Source of the DNA: Deltaproteobacteria bacterium
GTDB taxonomy: Bacteria > Desulfobacterota > Desulfomonilia > UBA1062
Length of the DNA: 51,038 nucleotides
Reading direction: 5' to 3'
Assembly: GCA_011046135.1 (NCBI GenBank)
Contig: DSBG01000167.1
Span: forward strand, 1 to 51,038
Shown: one piece after another, positions 1-8,694 of the stretch
Layout: each line of letters opens with the position of its first letter
How positions within the stretch are numbered: position 1 is the stretch's first letter
The notes under the pieces: model-generated
Seen by the model: only the letters and a program-made list of their open reading frames with translations
The model's database searches: none
What the model was told of the DNA's origin: nothing
Program-made: the position numbers and the translations under genes

Positions 1-94
1 GGCTCATGTCTTGTCCTCCTGTTGGTTTTGTTTGCTCTTAACCATTGTTGGACATCTCATGAGCCTTTTGCTACTCTATTTTCATCCTTCGTTG

Positions 95-110
95 TGCCCG
101 ACCACGGGCA
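95..110 (-). terminator. Possible hairpin terminator after the WP-repeat gene
   Basis: TGCCCG and CGGGCA arms around a 4-nt loop lie 7 nt past the stop codon of the minus-strand operon that ends at 117. There is no clear U-tract after it on the minus strand, so it may be a 3'-end stabiliser rather than an intrinsic terminator. A second pair, GGCTCATG (1-8) and CATGAGCC (58-65), sits just beyond. Confidence 0.35.
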
Positions 111-116
111 TGGAGG

Positions 117-1403
117 TTAGTGGTCAGTGGCTTTTTCTCGGGTAAATCTCAGGAGATTGAAAAAGAACCCGTACCGTTCCACTCCCTGGGAGTGTTTATA
201 GGAGGCCAGGAACGAGAGAGACCACGAGGTGCCCTCGGTGCTCTGTTCCCAGGCAAAGGTTCTCCAGAGAAGGGAGAATGTCGAGGCGTCTCCGCAGCGC
301 GTTCCATGGGCCAGGGTAAGAATCGGCGCCCAGTTTCTCATGAACCCATCGTCCGTGAACAGCGGGAGCACACACGGGAAGAACCAGCGACTGTCGTCAT
401 CGCTGTAGTCACGATAGAAAAGAGGAAAGAGCAGGAGTCTGCCGGAGCTCTCCTCGCCGGGCCCGATTCGGGAACTCTTTGTGCCGAGCAGGAGAATTGC
501 TGTACGCTCTTCCCTGATTCCCATGTCTTCATAGTGACTTTCCTTGTGGGTGAAAAAAGGCCAGAGGATTGAAAGCATTGTGTGCTGTGCACCCCTGGAC
601 TTCGACCAGTACAACGGAAAGATGCGTGTTTCCTCATATCCGCCCGAGGCCCATCGGATAAGGGGCCAGAGGATGTCCGTACTGGTGTGGTCTGAATCGG
701 AATCACGGTTGTAGGTAAAGAAGGGCCAGAGAAGAGAGAGGCTCGTGTGCGACGGACCGCGGTCGTACCAGAAGAAGGGAAGAAAGGCATCAATAGTCCG
801 TATGCCACGCTCTCGATGGATCAAAGGCCAGAGAATTGTCTGGTAGACTCCCCCTGAAGTTTTTTCCCAGCCATAGAGGGGAAAGACAACCAGGGTCTTC
901 CCATGGCAATAGCTGAAAATAGGCCACAGGAGGCGATAGGTTGTGTCGTCGTTCTTTCTGGTATTCGCATAGAGCGGCCACAGGAGGAACCGAGCTTCGT
1001 CAAAACCGAACCGGTTGAACATGACGCCGTACACCGGAAAGATACCACCATAGGGGCGTTCACGGTAGCTGCCTGAGAAAAAAGGAAAAAGTGTCGTGTG
1101 GGTGTGATCTGCATCTAAGGTTCTTGAATACAGGGGGGAGAAACGGGATCTCTGGTCTGAAAATCGTCCGAGGGGATAGAGGATATCCGTTTCCTGATGG
1201 AGATTGTCACGTGAAAACAGGGGCCTGAACGCTGTAAAATCAGGATGTATCTCGATAAATGGCCCGAGTACGGTTACATGATATCCATCGGGATGGGGGT
1301 CTGAGGTGAAAACCGGGGCAACGTTGAGTGCGAAAGCGCCGAGTTGTGTTCCGGAGAACAGCCACGCAAGGAGCAACCCGGTTATCAGCGCGGATCTGAG
1401 CAT
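117..1403 (-). CDS. Exported protein with repeated aromatic-proline motifs, unknown function
   Basis: This 428-residue protein opens with a hydrophobic signal-like segment (residues about 5-25). From about residue 73 to 345 it carries at least a dozen short motifs of the form hydrophobic-hydrophobic-W/F-P-L/F-F/Y/I, such as LLWPLY, VVFPLY, ILWPLI, LLWPFF and RIFPLY. They are spaced roughly 12-22 residues apart and separated by charged loops rich in D, R, H and S. The alternation of aromatic strands and polar turns suggests a beta-repeat protein, perhaps in the outer membrane. I do not recognise a named family. It is the last gene of the def-fmt-rpe-TPR-MCE operon, one base after the MCE stop codon, so a role in envelope lipid or lipoprotein handling is a guess from context. 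Confidence 0.75.
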   Translation of the reverse strand: MLRSALITGLLLAWLFSGTQLGAFALNVAPVFTSDPHPDGYHVTVLGPFIEIHPDFTAFRPLFSRDNLHQETDILYPLGRFSDQRSRFSPLYSRTLDADHTHTTLFPFFSGSYRERPYGGIFPVYGVMFNRFGFDEARFLLWPLYANTRKNDDTTYRLLWPIFSYCHGKTLVVFPLYGWEKTSGGVYQTILWPLIHRERGIRTIDAFLPFFWYDRGPSHTSLSLLWPFFTYNRDSDSDHTSTDILWPLIRWASGGYEETRIFPLYWSKSRGAQHTMLSILWPFFTHKESHYEDMGIREERTAILLLGTKSSRIGPGEESSGRLLLFPLFYRDYSDDDSRWFFPCVLPLFTDDGFMRNWAPILTLAHGTRCGDASTFSLLWRTFAWEQSTEGTSWSLSFLASYKHSQGVERYGFFFNLLRFTREKATDH

Positions 1404-1404
1404 G

Positions 1405-2430
1405 TTACCAGATCAGACCCAGGATGGTTCCCATGATGGTAATCGGCGTCTGTTCTTCTAGACCCCGTGCCGCGAGATTAACGCTGCGGATGGTCTCTTT
1501 AATTTCCTGATAGAGATCGTCATCCACGAGGATATGGCCCAGAGTGCCCCTGCCCGACGCAATCTCTTCGCTGATGAATCTGATGTTTTCTGATACGGCC
1601 AGGAGATTTTCATACAAGGATGGGTCGGTCATGAGCATGCTGACCGTGCTGTCATCGTTGAGACGAGAGGTGAAGGCTTGTGCTGAATCGAGAAAATCCA
1701 CCAGGCTGAGGTAGAGCGTGTCGTCGTGAACGAGTTTCCCGAGCGTGCCTTCCCCTGCACTGATGGTGTTTGTGATCTGGTCGATATGGTCACTCGTAGT
1801 AGAAAGGTTCTGCGATACTGTGGCAAAGTTGTCCGTGATCTCTCCCAGAGAGATCACGATCTCTGCGATACCCTCCCGGTTTTCACTCAGGATGGATGCG
1901 GCACTTTCAGAGAACTGAGTGACATTGTTCAGGATCCCCCTGAGAAGCTCCTCGTCCCCGAAGACTTCATTGAAGACACCAGAGAGTTCCGTGAGGTTCG
2001 CGGCCAGCTCGCCGAGTTGTGTGAGGAGGAGATCCAATGAGGGGGGTATCCGTGTCCGAGCCAGATTTCCACCTGGTTCAATGATGTTTGAAGACACCCC
2101 GGGGGTAAGGATGATGATCTTGTCTCCCAGCACCCCCTTGGTAGCTATGGACGCAGTGCTGTCGATGGGCAAGCGGATGTCCTCATGAATGGCTGCTCTC
2201 ACCAAAGCCGAAAAGTCCTTGTTCAGAGAAATGCCGACAACCTTGCCGACCTCCACTCCTGCGAGTTCAAGAGGTGACGACTCTTTCAATCCATCCACGG
2301 AGGAAAAAACCATGGTTATCGGGTAGGTTTCCTTTCTGCCGAGGGTAAGTTCACCGATTTGCATGGAGAGTAGAATGAACAGGATAAGAATGATGACGAC
2401 AAAGATTCCAACTTTTGCCTCATTCGTCAT
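1405..2430 (-). CDS. MCE/MlaD family lipid-transport substrate-binding protein
   Basis: The 341-residue product has one N-terminal membrane anchor (about residues 8-28) followed by an MCE domain (about 35-115). Visible MCE features are the VDGL.....LAGVEVGKV stretch and the STKGVLGDKII-like strand. A long helical C-terminal part (about 135-320) follows. MCE proteins form hexameric rings that pass phospholipids or other lipids between the inner and outer membranes, with an ABC permease and ATPase. No mlaE or mlaF lies next to it here, so its transporter partners must be elsewhere. The ATG at 2430 is preferred over an upstream TTG at 2436 because AGGG lies at good spacing before it. It follows the TPR lipoprotein by 27 nt. 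Confidence 0.85.
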   Translation of the reverse strand: MTNEAKVGIFVVIILILFILLSMQIGELTLGRKETYPITMVFSSVDGLKESSPLELAGVEVGKVVGISLNKDFSALVRAAIHEDIRLPIDSTASIATKGVLGDKIIILTPGVSSNIIEPGGNLARTRIPPSLDLLLTQLGELAANLTELSGVFNEVFGDEELLRGILNNVTQFSESAASILSENREGIAEIVISLGEITDNFATVSQNLSTTSDHIDQITNTISAGEGTLGKLVHDDTLYLSLVDFLDSAQAFTSRLNDDSTVSMLMTDPSLYENLLAVSENIRFISEEIASGRGTLGHILVDDDLYQEIKETIRSVNLAARGLEEQTPITIMGTILGLIW

Positions 2431-2457
2431 GGACAACCCTGCACTCTCGATTTTTCT

Positions 2458-4020
2458 CTACTCCAGGATCAACCTGATCTTTTCCTGGAGTTCCTCTGAG
2501 GGTGTTTTCTTGAAAAGGGAAGACTTCAAGTAATAATCAAGTGCCCTGTCCTTCTTTCCCAGACTCATCAGTATGTCTCCCATGTGCTCGTTGATGATCG
2601 GATCACTGTTGAGAATTTTCACCGACTGTTCAATGAAGCCCAGGGCCTCATGGTACCTTCCCATCCTATAGAGCACCCATGCCATTGAGTCAAGAATATA
2701 GGGGTCGTCGGGTTTCTGGTCGAGGGCTTCTCTGATCATGCGATATGCCTCTTCCAGGTGGATGCCGGAGTCTGCCCATACATATCCCACGAAATTGAGG
2801 GCAATTGCGTCGTGGGGATTTTTTTCAAGAAGAAACAGGGCGATCTCGAGGCCCTCTTCACGCTTACCGATGCTGTCCAGTTCAGTGGCGAGCTGATGTC
2901 CGATTTCGTTACAGGTGTCACGTGTGGGGAGATGTTCCCATGCAAGGGAGAGTACCGTGACACTTTCATCCGGTTTTCCCATGTCCCTCAGGATTGAAGC
3001 CTTGAGCATCGTGACGTCACAGAGGAGTTTATCTGCAGGAATAATCTCATCGAGGATGTTCAGGGCATGTTCAAACCTGCCCATACCTGTGAGCGCTATG
3101 GCGTGATAGTACCTGTCGTCTTGAGATGGTTCCTCCAGGGTGCTGATATGCTTGAGGGCGATTTCGTGCATTCCCTCCTGGAGGTAGACGATGATGAGCT
3201 TTCTCGTCAGCTGGTCGCTCGGGCTTATCTCATGGAGAGCGTTCAGATGGATGAGGGCATCCTGGTATCGCTTCTGTGTGATGTAATAATCCGTCAGTTC
3301 TCTATGGGCCTCGATGGAGGAGGGGCTTATCTGCAAGAGATCCAGATAGATGCGCTCCACCAGCTCAGGTTCTTCGAGCATATCGTGAATCCTACCCAGG
3401 TCGAGGTAGGCCGGAGTGAAATCAGGCCTGATCTCGATGACCTTTCTCAACGACTCTTTGGCGCAGTCAAGGTCTTTTTCTGCGAAACACGCCTTTGAAA
3501 GGGTGTAGAGGGTCATGCTGTCATCGGGTGTCCCCAGTATGGACTCGAGGATGGTTCTCGATTGTTGAAACTGACCCACCACGATTTTCAGGTTTGCTAA
3601 AAACATAAGGAGCTGCTGGTTGTCAGGATGGTTGAACAGCAGCGATTCCGTGTCGTCGATGGCAAGCTGCCACTGGCCGGCTTTTGCATAGATCTTTGAC
3701 CTGATCTTCAGGGCCTCATCGCGGTACGTTCCTTCTTCGATGATTCTGTGGAGGGTTTCCAATGCAGGTCGAGGCTGATTCAGGACAAAGTAGATACGAG
3801 CCTGAGCGAGAAGGGCAAAAGGATCAGGTATCCTGGAATAGAGTTCAAGTGCCGAATCCCAGTTTCCCTGGTTTTCTTCATACCTGGCGAGCAGCATGAT
3901 GAGTCTGGCATTGTTCGACTGAAGGGGGAGAGGTTCATCCCCCACCTGGGGCAGGTGAGCGCATGCAGCGAGGCTCATTGCTGCTATGAGTATGAATGCG
4001 AGTGCCCTAACCGATATCAC
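2458..4020 (-). CDS. Tetratricopeptide-repeat lipoprotein
   Basis: This 520-residue protein has a lipoprotein signal (hydrophobic residues 5-18, lipobox LAAC with Cys at about 20), so it should be anchored to a membrane on the periplasmic side. The rest is a long array of TPR-like helical hairpins, with repeated ALxxY and A-x-P-D-x spacing up to the C-terminus. TPR solenoids act as protein-binding scaffolds. The start is a GTG at 4020, inside the last codons of rpe (14-nt overlap). The frame has no better early start, and the signal peptide begins immediately. Operon position between rpe and the MCE protein hints at envelope assembly work but does not define it. Confidence 0.8.
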   Translation of the reverse strand: MISVRALAFILIAAMSLAACAHLPQVGDEPLPLQSNNARLIMLLARYEENQGNWDSALELYSRIPDPFALLAQARIYFVLNQPRPALETLHRIIEEGTYRDEALKIRSKIYAKAGQWQLAIDDTESLLFNHPDNQQLLMFLANLKIVVGQFQQSRTILESILGTPDDSMTLYTLSKACFAEKDLDCAKESLRKVIEIRPDFTPAYLDLGRIHDMLEEPELVERIYLDLLQISPSSIEAHRELTDYYITQKRYQDALIHLNALHEISPSDQLTRKLIIVYLQEGMHEIALKHISTLEEPSQDDRYYHAIALTGMGRFEHALNILDEIIPADKLLCDVTMLKASILRDMGKPDESVTVLSLAWEHLPTRDTCNEIGHQLATELDSIGKREEGLEIALFLLEKNPHDAIALNFVGYVWADSGIHLEEAYRMIREALDQKPDDPYILDSMAWVLYRMGRYHEALGFIEQSVKILNSDPIINEHMGDILMSLGKKDRALDYYLKSSLFKKTPSEELQEKIRLILE

Positions 4021-4663
4021 CAGGGGTGGTCTCCAGCATCTCTCGTACCCTCATTGCAGGATCTTTCCCGTCGAACACGCTGGAACCCGCAACGATGACA
4101 TCCACTCCCCTTTGCAGCAAGCCAGGAAGGTTCTCCCTGGTCACTCCACCGTCAACCTGGAGAAGAATCCCCCTGTCTTGTGTCAGCGCCTTGGCCTGTT
4201 CAATTTTTTGGAGAACCGCATCGATGAAGGCCTGCCCCCCGAAGCCAGGGTCTACACTCATGATGAGCAGGAGATCGATCTCGTCAAGGCAATAGGTGAT
4301 GGCGTCGAGGGATGTCGATGGATTGAGAGACACACCGGCTTTCAATCCTCGCTCCCTGATCATGGCAAGGGTCCTGTGCAGATGCCTCGTGGCTTCTGCG
4401 TGGATTGTTATCCCGTTTGCTCCGGCCTTCACAAAATCATCGATGAAGTGCTCTGGTTGAACGATCATGAGATGGCAGTCGAGGTACGCATCGGTGGCTC
4501 GTCGTACACTTCTGACCACCACCGGGCCAATGGTGATGTTCGGGACGAAGACCCCGTCCATGACATCCACGTGTATCCATGTGGCTCCTGCTTGTACGAC
4601 GAAAGAAATCTCGTCTGCCAGGCGGGAGAAATCAGCCGAGAGAATCGATGGTGCCAGGATCAT
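4007..4663 (-). CDS. rpe: Ribulose-phosphate 3-epimerase
   Basis: The 218-residue TIM-barrel enzyme interconverts ribulose 5-phosphate and xylulose 5-phosphate in the pentose phosphate pathway. Family landmarks are all present: the N-terminal APSILSADF, HVDVMDG with metal-binding His and Asp, LDCHLMI, MSVDPGFGGQ and VDGGV near the C-terminal phosphate site. Length is normal for the family. It starts in an ATGA overlap with the stop of fmt, and the TPR lipoprotein gene overlaps its 3' end. It is therefore translationally coupled within the def-fmt operon. Confidence 0.96.
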   Translation of the reverse strand: MILAPSILSADFSRLADEISFVVQAGATWIHVDVMDGVFVPNITIGPVVVRSVRRATDAYLDCHLMIVQPEHFIDDFVKAGANGITIHAEATRHLHRTLAMIRERGLKAGVSLNPSTSLDAITYCLDEIDLLLIMSVDPGFGGQAFIDAVLQKIEQAKALTQDRGILLQVDGGVTRENLPGLLQRGVDVIVAGSSVFDGKDPAMRVREMLETTPGDIG

Positions 4664-5607
4664 GGGTGTTCTCCTGTCTGTCCCAGGACAAGCCTGTTCT
4701 GCTTGAGTCCGCAGGCAAATGCCGGGCCGTCCATGGGATTTTTTCCTTCGAGCTGGAGTCTGTGCAGGGTCAGGAATCCCCCTGAGCAGGCAACCTTCAG
4801 GCTGGACCGTTCCTTGATGAGCGTGCCGGGGTTGAACCCGGTGGACCCCCTGGTAACGGAGGTTTTGAGGATCTTGAGCATCCGGTTGTTCAGGGAGGTG
4901 TACGCACAGGGCCAGGGAAGCAATCCACGAACCATGTTGTGCACATCTTCAACATCTTTGTTCCAGTCGATGTTCCCTTCCTCACGGTGGATTATGGGGG
5001 CATAGGTCGCTTTGGAGTCATCTTGCGGTACTGGTTGTAGTGCATCTGCGGCGATCAGAGACAGGGTTTTCTGCAGCATTCTCGCGCCGAGAAGGCTGAG
5101 GCTATGGGAGAGGCTTACTGCATCATCATCCTGCCTGATGGGGAACTCCTCCTGAAGATAGACCGGACCTGCGTCCATATCATGCTCTATTTTCATGATA
5201 GTGATCCCGGTTTTCGTCGCCCCGCTCATGATTGCCCTGTTGATGGGTGAGGCACCCCTGAATTCCGGTAGCAGGGATGCATGCACATTGATGAATCCGT
5301 ACCGGGGAATCCCGAGCATCTCGTCGGGGATCATCTTTCCGTATGCCACCACCACCACTGCATCGAGGTCGGAGGAGATCATCTTCCGGAAAAGTTCTTC
5401 GTTCGCCTTGAGTTTCTCGGGCTGGAACACCGGGAGCCCATGAGTCTTCGCGAGCACCTTCACCGGTGGAACAGAGAGGATTCTCCCTCTGCCTCTGGGT
5501 TTGTCGGGTTGAGTTACCACACAGGAGAGCTTGTGCTCTTTCGCCTCAAGGAGAGACTCGAGCGTGGGCAGGGCAAAATCCGGGGTGCCCATGAAGGCGA
5601 GTCTCAT
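4660..5607 (-). CDS. fmt: Methionyl-tRNA formyltransferase
   Basis: The 315-residue enzyme formylates Met-tRNA(fMet) with 10-formyl-tetrahydrofolate for translation initiation. The N-terminal RLAFMGTPDFA strand and a Rossmann-like formyltransferase core are clear, with the NVHASLLPEFRGASPINRAI motif region containing the catalytic Asn and His. An OB-like C-terminal domain follows from about residue 205. The start at 5607 is chosen over one 18 nt upstream because it makes an ATGA overlap with the end of def and puts Met directly before the conserved RLAFMGTPDF. Pairing with def, which later removes the formyl group, is a classic arrangement. Confidence 0.97.
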   Translation of the reverse strand: MRLAFMGTPDFALPTLESLLEAKEHKLSCVVTQPDKPRGRGRILSVPPVKVLAKTHGLPVFQPEKLKANEELFRKMISSDLDAVVVVAYGKMIPDEMLGIPRYGFINVHASLLPEFRGASPINRAIMSGATKTGITIMKIEHDMDAGPVYLQEEFPIRQDDDAVSLSHSLSLLGARMLQKTLSLIAADALQPVPQDDSKATYAPIIHREEGNIDWNKDVEDVHNMVRGLLPWPCAYTSLNNRMLKILKTSVTRGSTGFNPGTLIKERSSLKVACSGGFLTLHRLQLEGKNPMDGPAFACGLKQNRLVLGQTGEHP

Positions 5608-6104
5608 AGCTTCCCTTTTTTCCACTTCCGGAGGTAGATCGAGCGTTTCAGGGATGATGCGTAATCAAGGATAACGGTGCCATCCAGGTGATCGATCTCG
5701 TGCTGAAATATCCTGGCCAGGTAACCATCGGCTTCGATCTCGATCTCTTTCCCGGAGAGATCTATGCCCCGAATGAGAATGTGTTCCGCCCTGGGCACAT
5801 CTACCGAAATATCCGGGACGGAGAGGCACATCTCGTTATCCACACAGGAGCCTTCCTTTTCTGCGATAACGGGATTGATGAGAACGAGCAGCCGTCCTGC
5901 TTCACGATTTGCTGTCGGATCGACGAGGATGAGTCTCCTTGATTGGCCTACCTGTGGTGCTGCAAGACCGACGCCCGGGGCTGAGTACATGATGTGTTTC
6001 ATGTCCTCCACCAGGGAGGTGAGTTCCTGGTCAATGATGTCGACTTCCCCGGCTCGTTGTTTCAAGACAGTCTCAGGATAGATGAGAATTTCCTTCATTG
6101 ACAT
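5604..6104 (-). CDS. def: Peptide deformylase
   Basis: This 166-residue metalloenzyme removes the formyl group from new polypeptides. All three signature motifs are present: GVGLAAPQ, MCLSVP (the usual EGCLSVP with Met replacing Gly before the metal-binding Cys) and QHEIDHLDG with the two metal His and catalytic Glu. The start at 6104 is decided by the promoter: TTGACA and TATGGT boxes sit directly upstream, with only 6 nt between the -10 box and this ATG. An in-frame ATG further upstream would lie inside the promoter. There is no Shine-Dalgarno sequence, so the message is probably leaderless. It heads the operon running to 117. Confidence 0.95.
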   Translation of the reverse strand: MSMKEILIYPETVLKQRAGEVDIIDQELTSLVEDMKHIMYSAPGVGLAAPQVGQSRRLILVDPTANREAGRLLVLINPVIAEKEGSCVDNEMCLSVPDISVDVPRAEHILIRGIDLSGKEIEIEADGYLARIFQHEIDHLDGTVILDYASSLKRSIYLRKWKKGKL

Positions 6105-6110
6105 AGGGGC

Positions 6111-6140
6111 ACCATAAATCCAAAGGTGTTTGCCTGTCAA
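6111..6140 (-). promoter_or_regulatory. def operon promoter, predicted leaderless
   Basis: Read on the minus strand: TTGACA, 18-nt spacer, TATGGT, then 6 nt to the def ATG at 6104. The -35 box is a perfect consensus. Transcription would begin at or next to the start codon. Confidence 0.7.
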
Positions 6141-6295
6141 GTATCGGTGGATTCACACTTTTTTATGCTACGTGAACAAGGGTGGATTTCTGTAGGTACT
6201 GTACTGTGTGCACCTTCGGTTGTGTCTGCAGACCTTGCAGACCTCCAAGGCAATTCTCGGTTTCCCCCTGCGGCGATGACAGACGAGGTAGACTC

Positions 6296-7120
6296 TCATA
6301 ACGGCCACAACCCCACGGACTCAAAAGTTTTATTCAGCAGTTCAGAAGGGAGGTCTCTCCCTGTGAACAGCTTGAAGTTTTTTCTCGTCTGGTGATAGAG
6401 CATGGCATGGCCAGGGATCAGGCTCAGTGAACACGACCGTGCCGCTGATGAGAGTGCCGTCGGTTGCATGACAGTCTCCAGGATTCGAACGGTTTTTCTG
6501 AGTCTTCCCAGGTCGAGACTGAAGGGGATGACATCGGATACCGGGGTCGCCTGAATCAGGATGTTCACGTCTCCAAGGACACGATCTTCAAACGCGGCTA
6601 CCCGCTCGGAGGGGAAGGCGTCCAGGATTTTGTTCCGGGAAGAGGTGCTCCTTGCGATGATCCATATCTGCGCGGCTCCCTTGTGGAGAAGGGCATCAAC
6701 AATCGACCGTGCAACACCGCCTGCGCCGATGACGAGGCAATGCTCTCCCACGACCTTTCCAAGTGCCCCGAGAGCACCGAGCCCGTCGGTATTGTATCCG
6801 AACAAGGTTCCGTTTTCCTGTCTCACCACCGTATTCACCGCTCCTGCGCGTGTGGTGATCGGGCACGCCACATCAAGAAAAGGCACGACTGACTCCTTGT
6901 GCGGCACGGTGACATTGAATCCCGCAAGGTTTTCCCATCCTACAAAGGATCGCAGCGTCTCACGGAGAACTTCGGGTGCCACGTCATGGGAGATGTAGGC
7001 CATGTCCATATCGAGCTGGGAAAAGAGCGAGTTGTAGATTGCAGGGGCTTTAACGTGATGTGATGGGTGGGCGAGAATGGTAACGATTCTGGTCTGTCCG
7101 GTTATGTGCACGGAGTTCAT
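6296..7120 (-). CDS. aroE: Shikimate dehydrogenase (NADP+)
   Basis: The 274-residue enzyme reduces 3-dehydroshikimate to shikimate in aromatic amino-acid synthesis. The N-terminal half carries the substrate-binding NVTVPHKE motif with catalytic Lys, and NTDGLGALGAL with the conserved Asp. The C-terminal half has the dinucleotide-binding GAGGVARSI loop. The GHAMLYHQ..K.F.L.TG end is typical. The gene starts in an ATGA overlap with the upstream sirtuin gene, so the two are co-transcribed. This pairing has no obvious metabolic logic beyond NAD(P) use. Downstream, 6105-6295 contains only the def promoter. Confidence 0.95.
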   Translation of the reverse strand: MNSVHITGQTRIVTILAHPSHHVKAPAIYNSLFSQLDMDMAYISHDVAPEVLRETLRSFVGWENLAGFNVTVPHKESVVPFLDVACPITTRAGAVNTVVRQENGTLFGYNTDGLGALGALGKVVGEHCLVIGAGGVARSIVDALLHKGAAQIWIIARSTSSRNKILDAFPSERVAAFEDRVLGDVNILIQATPVSDVIPFSLDLGRLRKTVRILETVMQPTALSSAARSCSLSLIPGHAMLYHQTRKNFKLFTGRDLPSELLNKTFESVGLWPL

Positions 7121-7926
7121 GTTTTCCTGTGGACATACTCCTCCAGGGTGGCAAGAACCTCTCCCGCACTGCCCTGGATGATGAAATCTGAAACCTCGCC
7201 GGTCAAGGGGGTGGGTTCCCGGTTTATTTCCACGACGTGACAGTGGGATTTGGGAATCGGTACGTTCATGAATCCCCTGAACAAGGTGTTCATCCCCTTG
7301 GCGATCAGCGGAAGAGACGCCGCAGGCTCAACCTGGGCCGATGTTCCGATGACGAGCATGAGATCGCAATCCTCGGCACTTCTGAACGATTCTGTCAGCG
7401 CTTCCTTCGGAATTGCCTCACCGAAGAATACTGCATCGGGCTTCAGGATACCGCCACAGTCACACAATGGGGGAAGGGAGATGTCCGCAATCTTGAGAAC
7501 GTGGTCATATTCGTACCTGGCGCCACAGGTGATGCACTTGGCAAAGAGCATGTTCCCGTGAAACTCGATCACCTTCCTGCTCCCGGCCTTCTGGTGCAGA
7601 TTATCGATGTTCTGCGTGATGATAGTCTTGATGTGCCCCATCTCTTCCAAGTGGGCAAGGGCAAGGTGTCCCCTGTTCGGTTGGGCTTCCCACAGGGGAA
7701 AATCTCCGCATCGGCTCATATCCATCACGCAGCGCCACACCTCGTCAGGTTCTGAAAGGAAGCGGGAATAGAAGAACACCGTTGGATCATACCGCTCCCA
7801 GATGCCGCCGGGAGATCTGAAGTCTGGCACCCCAGATTCCGTGGATATGCCGGCACCGGTCAGAACAATGGTATGGTGAGAGTTTACCAGAAGATCCGAT
7901 GTCTTATCGATGAGGCCGAGATCCAT
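7117..7926 (-). CDS. Sir2-family NAD-dependent protein deacylase
   Basis: This 269-residue sirtuin removes acyl groups from lysines using NAD. It shows the NAD-binding GAGISTESGVPDFRS motif, the TQNIDNLH motif, the catalytic His in IEFHG, and a Cys pair set (CITC and CDC) for the structural zinc. Further NAD contacts, GTSAQVEPAA and EINREPTP, follow. I see no obvious Tyr/Arg desuccinylase pair, but I cannot rule out a preference for longer acyl groups. The ATG at 7926 is 8 nt after a -10 box and has no Shine-Dalgarno sequence. A 9-bp inverted repeat overlaps the -35 box. Confidence 0.93.
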   Translation of the reverse strand: MDLGLIDKTSDLLVNSHHTIVLTGAGISTESGVPDFRSPGGIWERYDPTVFFYSRFLSEPDEVWRCVMDMSRCGDFPLWEAQPNRGHLALAHLEEMGHIKTIITQNIDNLHQKAGSRKVIEFHGNMLFAKCITCGARYEYDHVLKIADISLPPLCDCGGILKPDAVFFGEAIPKEALTESFRSAEDCDLMLVIGTSAQVEPAASLPLIAKGMNTLFRGFMNVPIPKSHCHVVEINREPTPLTGEVSDFIIQGSAGEVLATLEEYVHRKT

Positions 7927-7934
7927 GGGAGAAG

Positions 7935-7963
7935 AGTGTACCAGAGGCGCACTACCAGGTCAA
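7935..7963 (-). promoter_or_regulatory. sir2-aroE promoter, predicted leaderless
   Basis: Minus strand: TTGACC, 17-nt spacer, TACACT, then 8 nt to the sirtuin ATG. The -35 box overlaps the inverted repeat at 7952-7983. Confidence 0.6.
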
Positions 7964-7983
7964 GGAGCATGCATACCTGGTAG
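7952..7983. promoter_or_regulatory. 9-bp inverted repeat over the sir2 -35 box, possible operator
   Basis: CTACCAGGT (7952-7960) and ACCTGGTAG (7975-7983) are perfect arms separated by 14 bp. One arm covers part of the -35 box of the sir2 promoter. The placement suits a repressor site, but a hairpin at the 3' end of the lolA transcript is also possible. Confidence 0.4.
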
Positions 7984-8073
7984 GGAACGGACAATGGACG
8001 TAGTTTTACTCGAAGGTGGCCTTTGCCTGCACACGTTACCCCCTGGAATAAACGGTTCGTGTCTCTGCAACGG

Positions 8074-8694
8074 TCAGTCTGTGGGCGCTCTGCCCCTATT
8101 CTCAGGCTCCGGAGCGAAATCGAGATCAAACAGATCGTGGTCGAGCCCCACATCGAATGCATAGTCGGTCAGCGTAATATCGCTGTAGTTTCCCGTGGAG
8201 TCTCTCAGGAGGAGTCTGTGTATCAGGTGCTCTTCAGTGGTCCAGATGGTCAGGGAGCCCGTCCCGTTCCTCGGGGTTAACAACAGGACATCTTCGAGCT
8301 CACTCACCGTGTACATCTCTTCCAAGGAGGCAAGTCCTGCAAAGAATCCCAAGATGTTCTGCGTGGCGATCTCTTTTGGAATTTCCTGAATCGTCGAGGT
8401 TCCTTCTTCCGGCAAATGAATGGCCACGGTATTCTCCAGGAGAATGATCACCTGACGCTGAGGAGTGAAGACATCCATTCTCACGCCGGAAGCGACATTC
8501 ACGGAGAGTTTTCCGGTGAAGTGAACCGTCCTGTTGGCCAGGAGCTGGAAGGTTTCCTGAGAGAAGGAAGCCACGAAATCCCGATGCCCTGAGTACCGGG
8601 TCTGGATCTCATCGAGGACTTCGGCATGAAGAGCCCCTGTAAAGGCCAGGAGAATCACGCTGATGAAAAGACTACTCTTCCAGTTCTTTGGCAT
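8074..8694 (-). CDS. lolA: Outer-membrane lipoprotein carrier protein LolA
   Basis: The 206-residue protein has a cleavable signal peptide (about residues 1-24, ending ALHA). The mature part matches the LolA fold: an early stretch around DFVASFSQETFQ, then the GKLSVNV and TPQRQVIILLENT strands and an alternating beta structure. LolA carries lipoproteins across the periplasm from LolCDE to the outer membrane. The start overlaps the end of ftsK by 23 nt, and ftsK-lolA adjacency is common in proteobacteria. It is the last gene of the plsC operon. Identity is by pattern, as LolA sequences are weakly conserved. Confidence 0.85.
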   Translation of the reverse strand: MPKNWKSSLFISVILLAFTGALHAEVLDEIQTRYSGHRDFVASFSQETFQLLANRTVHFTGKLSVNVASGVRMDVFTPQRQVIILLENTVAIHLPEEGTSTIQEIPKEIATQNILGFFAGLASLEEMYTVSELEDVLLLTPRNGTGSLTIWTTEEHLIHRLLLRDSTGNYSDITLTDYAFDVGLDHDLFDLDFAPEPENRGRAPTD

